Below are positions 19,217 through 29,268 of a stretch of DNA of 64,000 nt, piece after piece. The first letter of the stretch is position 1; the number at the start of each line of letters is the position of its first letter. Both the position numbers and the translations under genes were made by a program. The stretch covers positions 434,001 to 498,000 of the forward strand of contig NZ_JPKR02000005.1 of assembly GCF_000757425.2 (NCBI RefSeq), written 5' to 3'. Below the pieces are notes generated by a model that saw nothing but the letters and a program-made list of their open reading frames with translations, had not been told where the DNA came from and ran no database searches. Source of the stretch: Tatumella morbirosei. Its GTDB lineage: Bacteria; Pseudomonadota; Gammaproteobacteria; Enterobacterales; Enterobacteriaceae.

Positions 19217-19648
19217 ATGTCTTATAAACATATTCTGGTCGCTGTTGATCTGTCTCCGGAAAGCCAGCTACTGGTAGAAAAAGCCGTTTCTCTGGCACGT
19301 CCGTACAATGCCAAAGTGTCATTAATTCATGTAGACGTAAATTATTCTGATCTGTATACCGGACTAATTGATGTCAATCTGGGAGATATGCAGAAACGTA
19401 TTTCTGAAGAAACTCAGACAGCACTCAGCGAATTATCTACCAATGCCGGATATCCGATGAGCCAGACATTAAGCGGAAGTGGTGATCTGGCGCAGGTACT
19501 GATTGATGCTATCAACAAATATCACGTCGACCTGGTCATTTGTGGGCATCACCAGGACTTCTGGAGCAAGCTGATGTCATCAGCACGCCAGTTAATCAAT
19601 ACCGTACATATTGATATGCTGATTGTGCCAATGAAAGACGAAGAGTAA
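19217..19648 (+). CDS. uspA: Universal stress protein A
   Basis: A 143-residue cytoplasmic Usp-domain protein, near the 144 of E. coli UspA. The start at 19217 has a strong GAGGAG 7 nt upstream and the classic [17 protein letters not shown]-terminus. It is of the UspA subgroup, which does not carry the ATP-binding G-2x-G-9x-G(S/T) motif; the C-terminus [13 protein letters not shown] matches E. coli. It is induced by growth arrest and many stresses in relatives. In E. coli dtpB follows; here rsmJ follows directly in the opposite direction. Confidence 0.95.
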   Translation: MSYKHILVAVDLSPESQLLVEKAVSLARPYNAKVSLIHVDVNYSDLYTGLIDVNLGDMQKRISEETQTALSELSTNAGYPMSQTLSGSGDLAQVLIDAINKYHVDLVICGHHQDFWSKLMSSARQLINTVHIDMLIVPMKDEE

Positions 19649-19661
19649 CTCTCTGAGGTGC

Positions 19662-19686
19662 CAGGGTCCGGCGACTGCCGGCCCTG
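19662..19686. terminator. Possible bidirectional hairpin between uspA and rsmJ
   Basis: A GC-rich stem CAGGG-CCGGC pairs with GCCGG-CCCTG across a 4-nt loop with one bulged T. There is no clear T-tract, so termination strength is uncertain. Confidence 0.4.
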
Positions 19687-19724
19687 ACTAAAAGACTACC
19701 GGACGCTGAAGCTGTCCGACGATA

Positions 19725-20498
19725 TTACTCTTGCGTAGCCGACACTTCCGGGGCCAGCGAAGGGTAAATGTCAAACCGGTGGCTTTTGGTCACTACCGCC
19801 GAAGATGTCGGTACTCCATCCAGAGGTTCAGCATAATCCGGACGTTTGACGACTATCCGTTTCTTAGCCAGCAGACGTGCAGGCTGCAGCAGACTATCCG
19901 CATCTTCATCAGCCCCCACCAGCGACTGAAATACCCGCATCTCTTTTTTCACCATGGCACTTTTTTGCCGGTGCGGATACATCGGGTCCAGATAAACCAC
20001 ATCCGGTCGCGGGGTGATTTCACTCAGTGCCTGGTGGCTGGTTGCGTGAATCAGTGACAGTCGCTGTTGCAGCCAGGGGCCTATCTCAGCATCCCGGTAG
20101 CCTCGCTGCAGACCATCATCCAGCAATGCTGCCACGACCGGATGGCGTTCCAGCATACGTACCCGACAGCCGCTTGACGCCAGTACAAACGCATCACGCC
20201 CCAGCCCGGCAGTGGCGTCCACCACATCCGGCAAATAGCTGCCTTTAATTCCGACCGCTTTGGCCACCGCTTCGCCACGGCCTCCACCAAACTTACGCCG
20301 GTGAGCCATCGCTCCCGAGACGAAATCGACGAAAATCCCCCCAAGCTTTGGCTCATCGAGCTTACGAAGCTCCAGGTGGGTCGGGGTCATCACCAGCGCC
20401 ATGAGCGCCTGCGGGTCATGGCTCAACTGCCAGCGTTCGGCTAAAACAGATAAGGCGCCGTCTCCGGCGCCTGTTTCATCGATCAGACAAATCTTCAC
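19725..20498 (-). CDS. rsmJ: 16S rRNA m2G1516 methyltransferase RsmJ
   Basis: SAM-dependent methyltransferase acting on G1516 of 16S rRNA. A longer open frame overlaps prlC, but the GTG at 20498 gives [19 protein letters not shown], the E. coli N-terminus, and 257 residues (250 in E. coli). The SAM motif [16 protein letters not shown] and the catalytic-type motif YLDPMYP are present. It starts 7 bp after the prlC stop, so the two genes are an operon, as in E. coli, and rsmJ translation may depend on prlC translation. The prlC frameshift could therefore reduce rsmJ expression. Confidence 0.93.
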   Translation of the reverse strand: MKICLIDETGAGDGALSVLAERWQLSHDPQALMALVMTPTHLELRKLDEPKLGGIFVDFVSGAMAHRRKFGGGRGEAVAKAVGIKGSYLPDVVDATAGLGRDAFVLASSGCRVRMLERHPVVAALLDDGLQRGYRDAEIGPWLQQRLSLIHATSHQALSEITPRPDVVYLDPMYPHRQKSAMVKKEMRVFQSLVGADEDADSLLQPARLLAKKRIVVKRPDYAEPLDGVPTSSAVVTKSHRFDIYPSLAPEVSATQE

Positions 20499-20505
20499 CC
20501 GTGGC

Positions 20506-22549
20506 TTATCCCTGGATACCGTAATGCTCCAGCATCGCATCCAGTTGTGGCTCACGACCACGGAAACGGCTGAACAGTACCATAGGTTCCTCAGAACCAC
20601 CGCGGCTCAGGATATTGTCGAGGAATGACTGACCGGTTTCGCGGTTAAAAATCCCTTCCTCTTCAAAACGTGAGTAGGCATCTGCCGCTAACACATCTGC
20701 CCACAAATAGCTGTAGTAGCCCGCGGCGTAACCCCCGGCAAACACATGGCTGAAGGAGTGCGGGAAACGGCTCCATGATGGCGTCGGTACGACGGACACC
20801 TGTTTTTTCACTTCCTGCAGGGTTTCCAGCAGACGGGCACCTTTCGTCGGGTCATATTCAGCATGCAGGCGGAAATCAAACAGGCCGAATTCCAGCTGAC
20901 GCAGGATAAACATGGCGGCGTTGTAATTTTTCGCTGCCAGCATTTTTTCCAGCAATTCCTGAGGTAACGGCTCTCCGGTTTCATAGTGCCCGGAGATAAA
21001 TGCCAGTGCTTCCGGCTCCCAGCACCAGTTTTCCATAAACTGGCTTGGCAACTCGACAGCATCCCAAGGCACACCACGTGATCCCGGATACGCCTGCGGT
21101 TTCGATTTCGGTTAGCATGTGATGCAGACCATGCCCGAACTCATGGAACAGTGTAGTCACTTCACCATGAGTAAACAGAGCCGGTTTACCATTCAGCGGC
21201 CGGTTAAAGTTACAGGTCAGATAGGCGACCGGTTTTTGCAGTGAACCATCCGCTTTACGCATCCGTCCGACACAGTCGTCCATCCACGCACCACCACGTT
21301 TGTGCTCACGTGCATACAGATCCAGATAGAAACTTCCGCGCAGTTCACCGGTTTCATCATACAGTTCAAAGAAACGCACATCCGGGTGCCAGACATCAAT
21401 ATCCTTACGCTCCTTAGCGGTGATCCCGTAAATACGTTTCACCACTTCAAACAGACCACTGACCGCTTTATTTTCCGGGAAGTAAGGGCGCAGCTGCTCG
21501 TCGTTGATGGTATATAAATGCTGTCTTTGCTTCTCGGCGTAGAAGGTGATATCCCACGCTTCCAGCGTATCGACGTTATAGTGGGTTTTGGCAAACTCAC
21601 GCACCTGATCCAGCTCTTTCTCAGCCTGTGGCCGGGCACGTTTTGCCAGGTCAGTCAGGAAATCCAGAACGTGCTGCGGCGATTTCGCCATTTTAGTCGC
21701 CAGCGATTTTTCAGCGAATGAACCGAAACCTAACAGCTGAGCTAACTCATGGCGCAGCGCCAGTTCTTCTTCGATCAGTGGGCCGTTATCCCATTTGCCG
21801 GCATTCGGTCCCTGGTCTGATGCACGGGTGCTAAATGCACGGTACATCTCTTCACGCAACGCCTGGTTTTCACAGTACGTCATCACCGGCAGGTAACTGG
21901 GAATATCCAGCGTCAACAGCCAGCCTTGCTGATCTTTCGCTTCAGCCTGCTCTTTGGCCGCATCCAGTGCGCTTTGCGGCAATCCAGCCAGTTCGCTCTC
22001 ATCAGTAATCAGCTTGCTCCAGCCCATGGTGGCATCCAGCACATTGTTGCTGTAGGCCGCGCCGATTTCTGACAACCGTGCGGCAATCTCACCATAGCGT
22101 TGCTGTTTGTCTTTGGGTAAACCAATCCCTGATAACTCAAAATCACGCAGTGCGTTATCTACCGCTTTTTTCTGTGCGGTATTCATAGAGGCATAGCTGT
22201 CACCCTGTTTCAGGCTGACATACGCCTGATACAGACCTTCATGCTGTCCAACCCAGGTACCGTATTCTGATAACAATGGCAGCACCTGCTCGTAGGCTTC
22301 ACGCAGTTCCGGGCTGTTTTTTACCGAATTAAGATGGCTGACCGGTGAAAACAGCCGCCCCAGCCGGTCATCGGTCTCAGCCAGCGGCTCGCATAAGGTG
22401 TTCCAGGTGTAAGGACCGCCCTGTGCGACGACTTTTTCGACGGTTGCCCGACAGTCCTGCAACGCCTGAGTGACCGCCGGAACAACATGTTCAGGTTTAA
22501 TCAACGAAAACGGCGGCAGAGTGAATGAGGTCAGTAACGGGTTAGACAT
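20506..22549 (-). pseudogene. prlC: Oligopeptidase A (PrlC/OpdA), broken by one extra base
   Basis: M3-family zinc metallopeptidase that degrades signal peptides and small peptides in the cytosol. The coding region is 2044 nt; removing one base gives exactly 680 residues, the E. coli length. Residues up to ETAGVSGI are in the first frame; the sequence then continues in another frame as RGVPWDAVELPSQFMENW. The shift lies near 21079, in ATC-A-CGT, with no homopolymer. As read, the product ends in about 32 foreign residues after the HEFGHGLHH motif and lacks the downstream glutamate zinc ligand and the last 190 residues, so it should be inactive. Everything else is intact, so this is either a very recent mutation or a sequencing error. 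Confidence 0.9.
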
Positions 22550-22598
22550 AGCTCAATCCTGTTGAAGTTAGAGGCGCTCGGTGTGCGCAATATGATCA

Positions 22599-22626
22599 GG
22601 ATGGGGTCATAACAGCAGAAAATCAA
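22599..22626 (-). promoter_or_regulatory. Sigma32 heat-shock promoter of prlC-rsmJ
   Basis: On the minus strand TTGATTT (22620-22626) and CCCCATCC (22599-22606) are separated by 13 bp, matching the sigma32 consensus CTTGAA/CCCCATNT. The start of transcription would lie about 43 nt before the prlC ATG. prlC-rsmJ is a known heat-shock operon in E. coli. The remaining 250 bp up to rlmJ hold nothing else that I recognise. Confidence 0.7.
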
Positions 22627-22877
22627 TCACCCTGTCTGCCAGAAGGAGGGAAACTGTTCACTCAACTCCAGGTTAGTCAGTCAACCGGCAGGAAACCGCC
22701 CCGACACCAGCAGGATAAATCGCGGCCTTTACTACTGCCCGCCAGCCAATACTGCTATACTCGGCCCCCCGGCCAAGCAATGCTGCCGGACAGGCTGGAA
22801 TTTGTCTCTGCCGTGAGGATGTGACGATAGCCGGGTTTGCACCTCACAGAACAAAAGATTTTACAAAGGTTAACAAC

Positions 22878-23720
22878 ATGCTGAGCTATCGTCATAGTTT
22901 CCACGCAGGTAATCATGCGGATGTCCTGAAACATACCGTCCAGAGCCTGATTATTCAGTCATTACAGGAAAAAGATAAGCCATTTCTTTATCTGGATACT
23001 CATGCCGGGGCTGGCCGCTATCTGCTGGGCAGTGAACATGCTGAACGTACCGGCGAATACCTGGAAGGGATTGCCAGAATCTGGCAGCACCCGGAAGCCC
23101 CGCCGCAGTTGCAGCCGTATCTGTCGGCCGTCAATGCCCTGAACCGCTCTGGTAAGCTGAAGTATTACCCGGGATCACCGCTGATAGCCCGCCATCTGCT
23201 GCGTCCACAGGACTTACTGCAACTGACAGAACTGCACCCGTCAGATTTTCCGTTGCTGCGTAATGAATTTCTGAAAGATGACCGGGCACAACTGTCCCGT
23301 TCCGATGGTTATCAGCAACTGAAAGCGAAACTCCCCCCTGCGTCACGTCGTGGACTGATACTGATCGACCCGCCTTACGAAATAAAAACCGATTATCAGG
23401 CCGTGGTAGCCGGAATTCAGGAAGGCTACAAACGCTTTGCCACCGGCATCTATGCGCTATGGTATCCGGTGGTATTACGCCAGCAAATCAAACGTATGAT
23501 TAATGAGTTGCAGGCCACCGGCATCAAACGCATTCTGCAGATTGAACTGGCGGTGCGCCCGGACAGTGATCAGCGCGGAATGACGGCGTCAGGGATGATT
23601 GTGATTAACCCACCGTGGAAACTGGCTTCAGAGATGGAAGCCGTGCTGCCATGGCTGCACCAGCAGCTGGTGCCTGCCGGCACCGGCCATACCCTGGTGG
23701 ATTGGATAGTCCCGGAATAA
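22878..23720 (+). CDS. rlmJ: 23S rRNA m6A2030 methyltransferase RlmJ
   Basis: A 280-residue SAM-dependent methyltransferase that modifies A2030 of 23S rRNA. The frame opens at 22821, but ATG 22878 gives MLSYRHSFHAGNHADVLKH, the E. coli N-terminus, and the exact E. coli length. The catalytic motif LILIDPPYE (D-P-P-Y) and the SAM-binding region YLDTHAGAGRY are present. It is divergent from prlC, as in E. coli. The next gene, rbn, is convergent and ends 5 bp away. Confidence 0.95.
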   Translation: MLSYRHSFHAGNHADVLKHTVQSLIIQSLQEKDKPFLYLDTHAGAGRYLLGSEHAERTGEYLEGIARIWQHPEAPPQLQPYLSAVNALNRSGKLKYYPGSPLIARHLLRPQDLLQLTELHPSDFPLLRNEFLKDDRAQLSRSDGYQQLKAKLPPASRRGLILIDPPYEIKTDYQAVVAGIQEGYKRFATGIYALWYPVVLRQQIKRMINELQATGIKRILQIELAVRPDSDQRGMTASGMIVINPPWKLASEMEAVLPWLHQQLVPAGTGHTLVDWIVPE

Positions 23721-23725
23721 CCGGC

Positions 23726-24634
23726 TCAGATTTCAACGACCAAAAAATCGTTTGCCAGTTCGGTCGCGGAAAAGACTGACTGGCATTCGGCCAGCAACCG
23801 CGGCAGATCCTGTACGCCGTAGCGTGAACTGAAATGCGTGGCAATCAGTCGTTTAGCCCGAGCCTCCCTGGCGGCCTGTGCCGCCTGAATCGTCGTCGAG
23901 TGCCCACGACCATTCGCCTTCTCTGCCATCGCAGCTTCCAGTGTCGTTTCATGCACCATCACATCAACATTCGCCGCCAGATTCAGGCTTTCACTGCAGG
24001 GTGCCGTATCGCCGAAAATAGCTACCGATTTTCCTTTTACCGGCGGACCGAGATAGTCTCTGCCATCCACCTGGCGACCGTCCGGTAAGGTAATCGTTTC
24101 GCCCTGTTTCAGTTGCTGAAACCACGGGCCGGTAGGTATCCCGTCCGCTTTCAGCCGCGGGGCATCCAGCAATCCTGGTTTGTCATATTGTTCAATACGA
24201 TACCCAAAACAAGGCACCACGTGATTCAACGGGTAAGCCGTGACCCGATATTCACCGTTGTCCACAATCATCCCAGCGTCAATTTCGATAATCTCCAGCG
24301 GAAAACTAACCCATGAGCTGCTGAGCGACAGAGCGTTATCGACAAATGCCCGAATTCCGGGCGGACCGTAAATAGTCAGTGGCTGGCTGATACTGCCCAT
24401 GGAACGGCTGGTCAGCAAGCCTGGCAGGCCAAAGATATGGTCACCATGTAGATGAGTAATAAAGATTTTTTCCAGTTTGCCAGGCTTAAGCGCACTGCGC
24501 ATGTACTGATGTTGGGTGGCTTCCCCGCAGTCAAACAGCCAGTCTCCGGCCGCCGGTAACGTCAGGGCGATTGCCGTGACATTGCGTTGCAGGCTGGGAG
24601 TCCCTGCACAAGTGCCCAGAAAGGTAAGGTACAT
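23726..24634 (-). CDS. rbn: Ribonuclease BN / RNase Z
   Basis: A 302-residue metallo-beta-lactamase-fold nuclease that trims tRNA 3' ends. The ATG at 24634 gives [20 protein letters not shown], the usual N-terminus. The zinc motif [19 protein letters not shown] and the later VHETTLE and THFSSRY histidine/aspartate ligands are all visible. In E. coli this gene (elaC/rbn) is far from gor; here it is inserted in the rlmJ-gor interval, convergent with rlmJ and divergent from gor. Confidence 0.92.
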   Translation of the reverse strand: MYLTFLGTCAGTPSLQRNVTAIALTLPAAGDWLFDCGEATQHQYMRSALKPGKLEKIFITHLHGDHIFGLPGLLTSRSMGSISQPLTIYGPPGIRAFVDNALSLSSSWVSFPLEIIEIDAGMIVDNGEYRVTAYPLNHVVPCFGYRIEQYDKPGLLDAPRLKADGIPTGPWFQQLKQGETITLPDGRQVDGRDYLGPPVKGKSVAIFGDTAPCSESLNLAANVDVMVHETTLEAAMAEKANGRGHSTTIQAAQAAREARAKRLIATHFSSRYGVQDLPRLLAECQSVFSATELANDFLVVEI

Positions 24635-24831
24635 GATATGCTTCCGCAAGTTCAGTCAGACCAGTTCGCATCCTATCACAACTATAGGTGCAAACTTTGC
24701 GGCATTTGCCTGAGTCGCGTTACACTGGACAACATAGATGACAGTACAGCAGATACAGCCTCACCCACCCGGTGACTGGCCGGCTTCCCGGCCCCATGCT
24801 CTGCTTAACCCGAAACGGACGGACTTTTTCA

Positions 24832-26184
24832 ATGACTAAACATTATGACTATCTTGCTATTGGCGGCGGCAGTGGCGGAATTGCCTCGATTAACCGTGCA
24901 GCAATGTATGGGAAAAAATGTGCCCTGATTGAAGCCAAAGAGCTGGGCGGTACCTGTGTTAATGTGGGCTGTGTTCCGAAAAAAGTCATGTGGCACGCGG
25001 CACAAATCTCCGAAGCCATTCGGCTGTATGGCCCTGACTATGGTTTTGATACCACCATTAATCGTTTTGACTGGGCGACGCTGGTAAAAAGCCGCAGTGC
25101 CTATATCGACCGTATCCACACCTCTTATGACAATGTGCTGGGGAAAAATAAGGTCGATGTGATTAAAGGTTTTGCGAAGTTTGTCGATGCGCATACTGTT
25201 GAAGTCAACGGCGAGCAGATCACTGCTGACCATATTCTGATCGCGACCGGCGGACGTCCGAGCCACCCCGATATCCCGGGCGCTGAGCTGGGAATTGATT
25301 CAGACGGTTTCTTTGAACTGGAAGCTCTGCCGAAACGCGTCGCCGTAGTCGGTGCCGGTTATATCGCGGTAGAGATTGCCGGTGTGGTTAACGGGCTGGG
25401 TGCCGAAACTCACCTGTTCGTCCGTAAACAGTCTCCGCTGCGCCAGTTTGATCCAATGTTGTCTGAAACGCTGGTAGAAGTGATGAATGCCGAAGGCCCG
25501 TCACTGCACACTCACGCAGTGCCGCAGAAAGTGGAAAAGAATGCTGATGGCAGCCTGACCCTGAGCCTGGAAAACGGCGATAAATATACCGTCGACTGCC
25601 TGGTGTGGGCGATTGGTCGTGAGCCGGCCACCGATAACCTGAACCTGCAAGCCAGTGGTGTTGCACTGAATGAGCAGGGTTACATTGTGGTGGATAAATT
25701 CCAGAATACTAATGTCGCGGGGGTATATGCGGTGGGCGATAACACCGGAGCTGTCGAACTGACGCCGGTCGCCGTCGCTGCAGGACGTCGTTTGTCAGAA
25801 CGATTGTTTAATAACAAACCGGATGAGCATCTGGATTACAGTAATATCCCGACCGTTGTATTTAGCCACCCGCCAATCGGCACGGTGGGGCTGTCTGAAC
25901 CTGAAGCCCGGGAGCAGTATGGTGATGATGCTGTCAAAGTTTACAAATCATCATTTACTGCCATGTACACCGCAGTCACCAGCCACCGTCAGCCGTGCCG
26001 CATGAAACTGATCTGCGTAGGGCCGGAAGAAAAAATTGTCGGTATCCACGGTATCGGTTTTGGTGTGGATGAGATGTTGCAGGGCTTTGCGGTCGCACTG
26101 AAAATGGGTGCCACCAAAAAAGACTTCGACAACACCGTCGCTATCCACCCGACAGGCGCCGAAGAATTTGTGACTATGCGCTAA
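24832..26184 (+). CDS. gor: Glutathione reductase
   Basis: NADPH- and FAD-dependent disulfide oxidoreductase that regenerates GSH from GSSG in the cytosol. The frame opens at 24772, but the ATG at 24832 yields [19 protein letters not shown] and 450 residues, exactly as in E. coli. The redox-active cysteines are Cys42 and Cys47 ([13 protein letters not shown]), the NADPH motif is [14 protein letters not shown] and the active-site histidine is in IHPTGAEEF at the C-terminus. A strong terminator follows. Confidence 0.96.
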   Translation: MTKHYDYLAIGGGSGGIASINRAAMYGKKCALIEAKELGGTCVNVGCVPKKVMWHAAQISEAIRLYGPDYGFDTTINRFDWATLVKSRSAYIDRIHTSYDNVLGKNKVDVIKGFAKFVDAHTVEVNGEQITADHILIATGGRPSHPDIPGAELGIDSDGFFELEALPKRVAVVGAGYIAVEIAGVVNGLGAETHLFVRKQSPLRQFDPMLSETLVEVMNAEGPSLHTHAVPQKVEKNADGSLTLSLENGDKYTVDCLVWAIGREPATDNLNLQASGVALNEQGYIVVDKFQNTNVAGVYAVGDNTGAVELTPVAVAAGRRLSERLFNNKPDEHLDYSNIPTVVFSHPPIGTVGLSEPEAREQYGDDAVKVYKSSFTAMYTAVTSHRQPCRMKLICVGPEEKIVGIHGIGFGVDEMLQGFAVALKMGATKKDFDNTVAIHPTGAEEFVTMR

Positions 26185-26202
26185 GCGCCGCATTACTACC
26201 TG

Positions 26203-26227
26203 AAAAGCCCGGAAACGGGCTTTTTTT
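26203..26227 (+). terminator. Intrinsic terminator of gor
   Basis: The stem AAAAGCCCG/CGGGCTTTT with loop GAAA runs into seven T residues, 18 bp after the gor stop. Confidence 0.9.
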
Positions 26228-26231
26228 ATGC

Positions 26232-26693
26232 TTAGCGCTCTGTATTACTCTGCCGACGGATCGCCCGGTTTAGGTAATGTCGCTTTGCCACATTATCTTT
26301 CGGTATTTTACCCGCCACATTCAGCAACCGCAGGAATGTCGGGCATTCCAGATGTGAGGGTGCCGGACAGTCAGCCACGTGGCGTAAAGTATCGCGCATC
26401 ACCATAAGCTGCTCTATCTGTCGGTCCAGTTCATCGGCTTTTTGGTGTAGCCTTTCCCTCGGCAGATCTGACACACGTCCCTGACCCAACATCCCGGCAA
26501 GCTCCTCCAGCGAAAATCCCGCCAGTTGCCCCATCGAGATCAGACGAAGCTGTAGCAGGACTTCCGGCAGAAACTGACGCCGTAAACCATGTCGTGCCAC
26601 CGATGAAATCAACCCCAGCTTTTCATAATGTCGCAACGCCGAAGGCGTGTTCCCGCTTCTGCTGGCGACTTCACCAATATCCAGATACACCAT
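26232..26693 (-). CDS. MerR-family regulator with a CueR-like metal-site signature
   Basis: A 153-residue MerR protein starting at ATG 26693 (GAGGT 6 nt upstream; the frame opens ten codons earlier). The N-terminal winged helix reads IGEVASRSGNTPSALRHYEKLGLI; a dimerisation coiled coil follows at about residues 75-110. The C-terminal loop reads CPAPSHLECP, a C-x7-C spacing like the two copper ligands of CueR/HmrR, and a serine aligns with the CueR Ser77 that marks monovalent-metal sensors. No copper exporter or divergent target is adjacent; upstream lies only the aminotransferase terminator. Many MerR proteins of unknown ligand share this C-x7-C pattern, so the metal assignment is tentative. 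Confidence 0.75.
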   Translation of the reverse strand: MVYLDIGEVASRSGNTPSALRHYEKLGLISSVARHGLRRQFLPEVLLQLRLISMGQLAGFSLEELAGMLGQGRVSDLPRERLHQKADELDRQIEQLMVMRDTLRHVADCPAPSHLECPTFLRLLNVAGKIPKDNVAKRHYLNRAIRRQSNTER

Positions 26694-26868
26694 CTCTGAC
26701 CTCATTCTGACAGTAAGTTGCAAACTGATACTCCGAATAATTTATGCAGAATCCCCGCAGGAGGGAACAGATAACCAGATTTTTAACCGGAAAATGGCGA
26801 ATGGGAGGCCTTAGCCACAGAATATCGCTGGAGGAAAGAAGGTCAGTTTGCTTCGTGCCAAAAACAAC

Positions 26869-26893
26869 AAGGCCGGGCTTTTTGCCCGGCCTT
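26869..26893 (-). terminator. Intrinsic terminator of the aminotransferase gene
   Basis: The stem GGCCGGGC/GCCCGGCC with a 5-nt loop lies 28 bp after the stop; on the minus strand it runs into TTGTTGTTTTT. Confidence 0.8.
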
Positions 26894-26919
26894 CAGGAAG
26901 ACATCCACAGGTATTCCTG

Positions 26920-28251
26920 TCAGGCAATCTGATGCAAAGCTTCACCCACCGCATCGAACAGACGATCCAGTTCTTCAGGGCGGGTATTAAACATCGGGCC
27001 AAACTGTAAGGTATCGCCGCCAAACCGGACATAGAAACCGGCTTTCCATAATGCCATACCGGCATCGAATGGCCGGATGACCGCATCGCCGTCACGGGGT
27101 GCCAGTTGGATAGCGCCTACCAGCCCACAGTTACGGATATCGATAACATTCGGGCAGTCACGCAGGCTATGCAGCGCACGTTCAAATACCGGGGCCAGCT
27201 CTGCTGACTGAGCAATCAGGTTCTCTTTCTCCAGCATTTCCAGAGTCGCCAGCCCTGCCGCACAGGCCACCGGATGTCCGGAGTAAGTGTAGCCGTGTCC
27301 AAATTCGACTGAATGTTCCGGCAATGCCTGTGACATATAGGTATGGTAGATCTCGCTGCTGGCAACCACCCCGCCCATCGGGATCGCGCCGTTGGTGATC
27401 TGTTTGGCGAAATTCAGAATATCCGGCGTGACACCAAAGTATTCAGCCCCTGTCCAGTGCCCCATCCGACCAAATCCGGTGATGACCTCATCGAAAATCA
27501 GCAGGATATTGTGCTGATCGCAGATTTCACGCAGCCGTTGCAGATAACCCTGCGGCGGAATAATAGCCCCGGCAGACCCGGACAAGGGTTCAACAATCAC
27601 TGCGGCAATGTTGGAGGCATCATGCAGTTCAATCAGCTTCAGCATTTCGTTCGCTAATTCTACCCCTCCGGTGGCGGCCATGCCTGCCGTAAATGCCTGA
27701 TCGGTTTGCAGTGTATGTGGCAGATGATCAACATCCATAAACTGACCAAACATCTTGCGGTTACCCCCGATCCCACCGAGGCTGGTACCGGCAATATTCA
27801 CGCCATGATAACCCCGCGCCCGGCCGATAAATTTGGTTTTCGCCGGCTGACCTTTTGCACGCCAGTAACCACGGGCCATTTTGACCGCCGTGTCGGCTGA
27901 TTCTGAGCCGGATCCGGTGAAAAAGACATGATTCAGTTCACCAGGCATACGCTCCGCAATCTTCTCTGCCAGTTTAAATGACAGAGGATGCCCGTACTGG
28001 AAGGCGGGTGCATAGTCCAGCGAACTGAGCTGTTTTGCCACCGCCTGCTGAATTTCGCTGCGGCAGTGTCCTGCACCACAGGTCCACAGACCCGAGAGGC
28101 TGTCAAATAACTGACGCCCTTTATCATCTGTCAGCCAGCGGCCCTGCGCCGAGACAATAAAACGTGGGTCACGTTGAAAATTACGGTTAGCACTGAAGGG
28201 CATCCAGTGAGACTGCAGATTAAGCGCAGAAGTATCGATTGATTCAGACAT
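26920..28251 (-). CDS. Class III omega-amino acid:pyruvate aminotransferase
   Basis: A 443-residue PLP enzyme of the omega-aminotransferase group. LQSHWMPFSANRNFQ at the N-terminus, GSGSESADTAVKMAR (phosphate-binding), IFDEVITGFGRMG (aspartate to the PLP nitrogen) and the Schiff-base lysine in FAKQITNGAIPMG are all typical. It is closest in motif style to beta-alanine:pyruvate transaminases, which convert beta-alanine or other omega-amino acids to semialdehydes. The divergent LysR gene 100 bp away is the probable regulator, and a carboxylate transporter lies beyond it. The substrate is inferred only from the family. Confidence 0.86.
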   Translation of the reverse strand: MSESIDTSALNLQSHWMPFSANRNFQRDPRFIVSAQGRWLTDDKGRQLFDSLSGLWTCGAGHCRSEIQQAVAKQLSSLDYAPAFQYGHPLSFKLAEKIAERMPGELNHVFFTGSGSESADTAVKMARGYWRAKGQPAKTKFIGRARGYHGVNIAGTSLGGIGGNRKMFGQFMDVDHLPHTLQTDQAFTAGMAATGGVELANEMLKLIELHDASNIAAVIVEPLSGSAGAIIPPQGYLQRLREICDQHNILLIFDEVITGFGRMGHWTGAEYFGVTPDILNFAKQITNGAIPMGGVVASSEIYHTYMSQALPEHSVEFGHGYTYSGHPVACAAGLATLEMLEKENLIAQSAELAPVFERALHSLRDCPNVIDIRNCGLVGAIQLAPRDGDAVIRPFDAGMALWKAGFYVRFGGDTLQFGPMFNTRPEELDRLFDAVGEALHQIA

Positions 28252-28351
28252 GGTGATTCCTCATAAAGCCGATAAAGAACAGTTTGCAATCAATCGATAG
28301 TTAAGTTAAATCCATATAACCATATCTTTAGTTACAGAAAGACTTACCTAT

Positions 28352-29260
28352 ATGAAAAGCTTATCGCTCGCACGGGTCAGTGACTTCGACCTTAAACTGC
28401 TGAGGATTTTCCGGACCGTTGCCGGTTGTGGCAGCTTTTCTGCCGCCGAAGGAATACTGGGGATTTCCCGACCGGCGATCAGCCAGCATATGAGTGATCT
28501 GGAAAAACGTCTGGGGATGCGGTTATGTCAGCGTGGTCGGGCAGGATTCTCTCTTACCGCCGAAGGACGGGAAGTGTTACAGCTCAGCGAAACCATGATG
28601 GCATCCATCGAGACGTTCCGCCAGCAGGTTAACCAGATGCACAAGCAACTGCGTGGGGATTTTAATATCGGTATTATCAATAACCTGGTCACCCAGCCAA
28701 TGATGAAACTCACCCATGCCCTGGAGAGTTTGCGCCGTCAGGGGCCGGGGATTCACATTTCATTAACCATGACCACCCCGACCGAAATAGAGCAGGCCCT
28801 GATGGATGGCCGCTATCACGTAGGTGCCCTGCCACTGACGTCACCCTTGTCAGGACTGGATTATTTGCCGTTATACGAGGAAAAATCGTCGCTGTATTGC
28901 AGCCATACACATCCACTGTTTTATCGTGATGATGATGCCGTCGCTGACGAACTGGGGCGCTATGATGCCATTGCCCCGGCCGAACGGATGACGGCCGAAA
29001 CCGTTCGTCTGCATCAGCGGCTGAACTGTACTGCCACCGCCTCCGACCGGGAAGGTATCGCTTTTCTGATCCTCACCGGGCGCTTTATTGGCTTTCTGCC
29101 TGATCATTATGCCGCCCACTGGCAGGAAAAAGGGCTCATGCGGCCGGTGGCACCACTGCAACTCCATTTTACCCATACCATCGCACTGGCAACCCGTAAA
29201 GGGCGGCAACCGAATGCTATCCTGCAACTGTTCACTGACTCCCTGTCTGCTGCAGGATAA
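28352..29260 (+). CDS. LysR-family transcriptional regulator
   Basis: A 302-residue LysR protein with the HTH at about residues 12-70 (AEGILGISRPAISQHMSDLEKRLG). It sits between an aminotransferase read divergently and a CitMHS transporter read convergently (8 bp between stop codons). The aminotransferase is the likely target. The effector is unknown. Confidence 0.85.
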   Translation: MKSLSLARVSDFDLKLLRIFRTVAGCGSFSAAEGILGISRPAISQHMSDLEKRLGMRLCQRGRAGFSLTAEGREVLQLSETMMASIETFRQQVNQMHKQLRGDFNIGIINNLVTQPMMKLTHALESLRRQGPGIHISLTMTTPTEIEQALMDGRYHVGALPLTSPLSGLDYLPLYEEKSSLYCSHTHPLFYRDDDAVADELGRYDAIAPAERMTAETVRLHQRLNCTATASDREGIAFLILTGRFIGFLPDHYAAHWQEKGLMRPVAPLQLHFTHTIALATRKGRQPNAILQLFTDSLSAAG

Positions 29261-29268
29261 TGGCCGGC

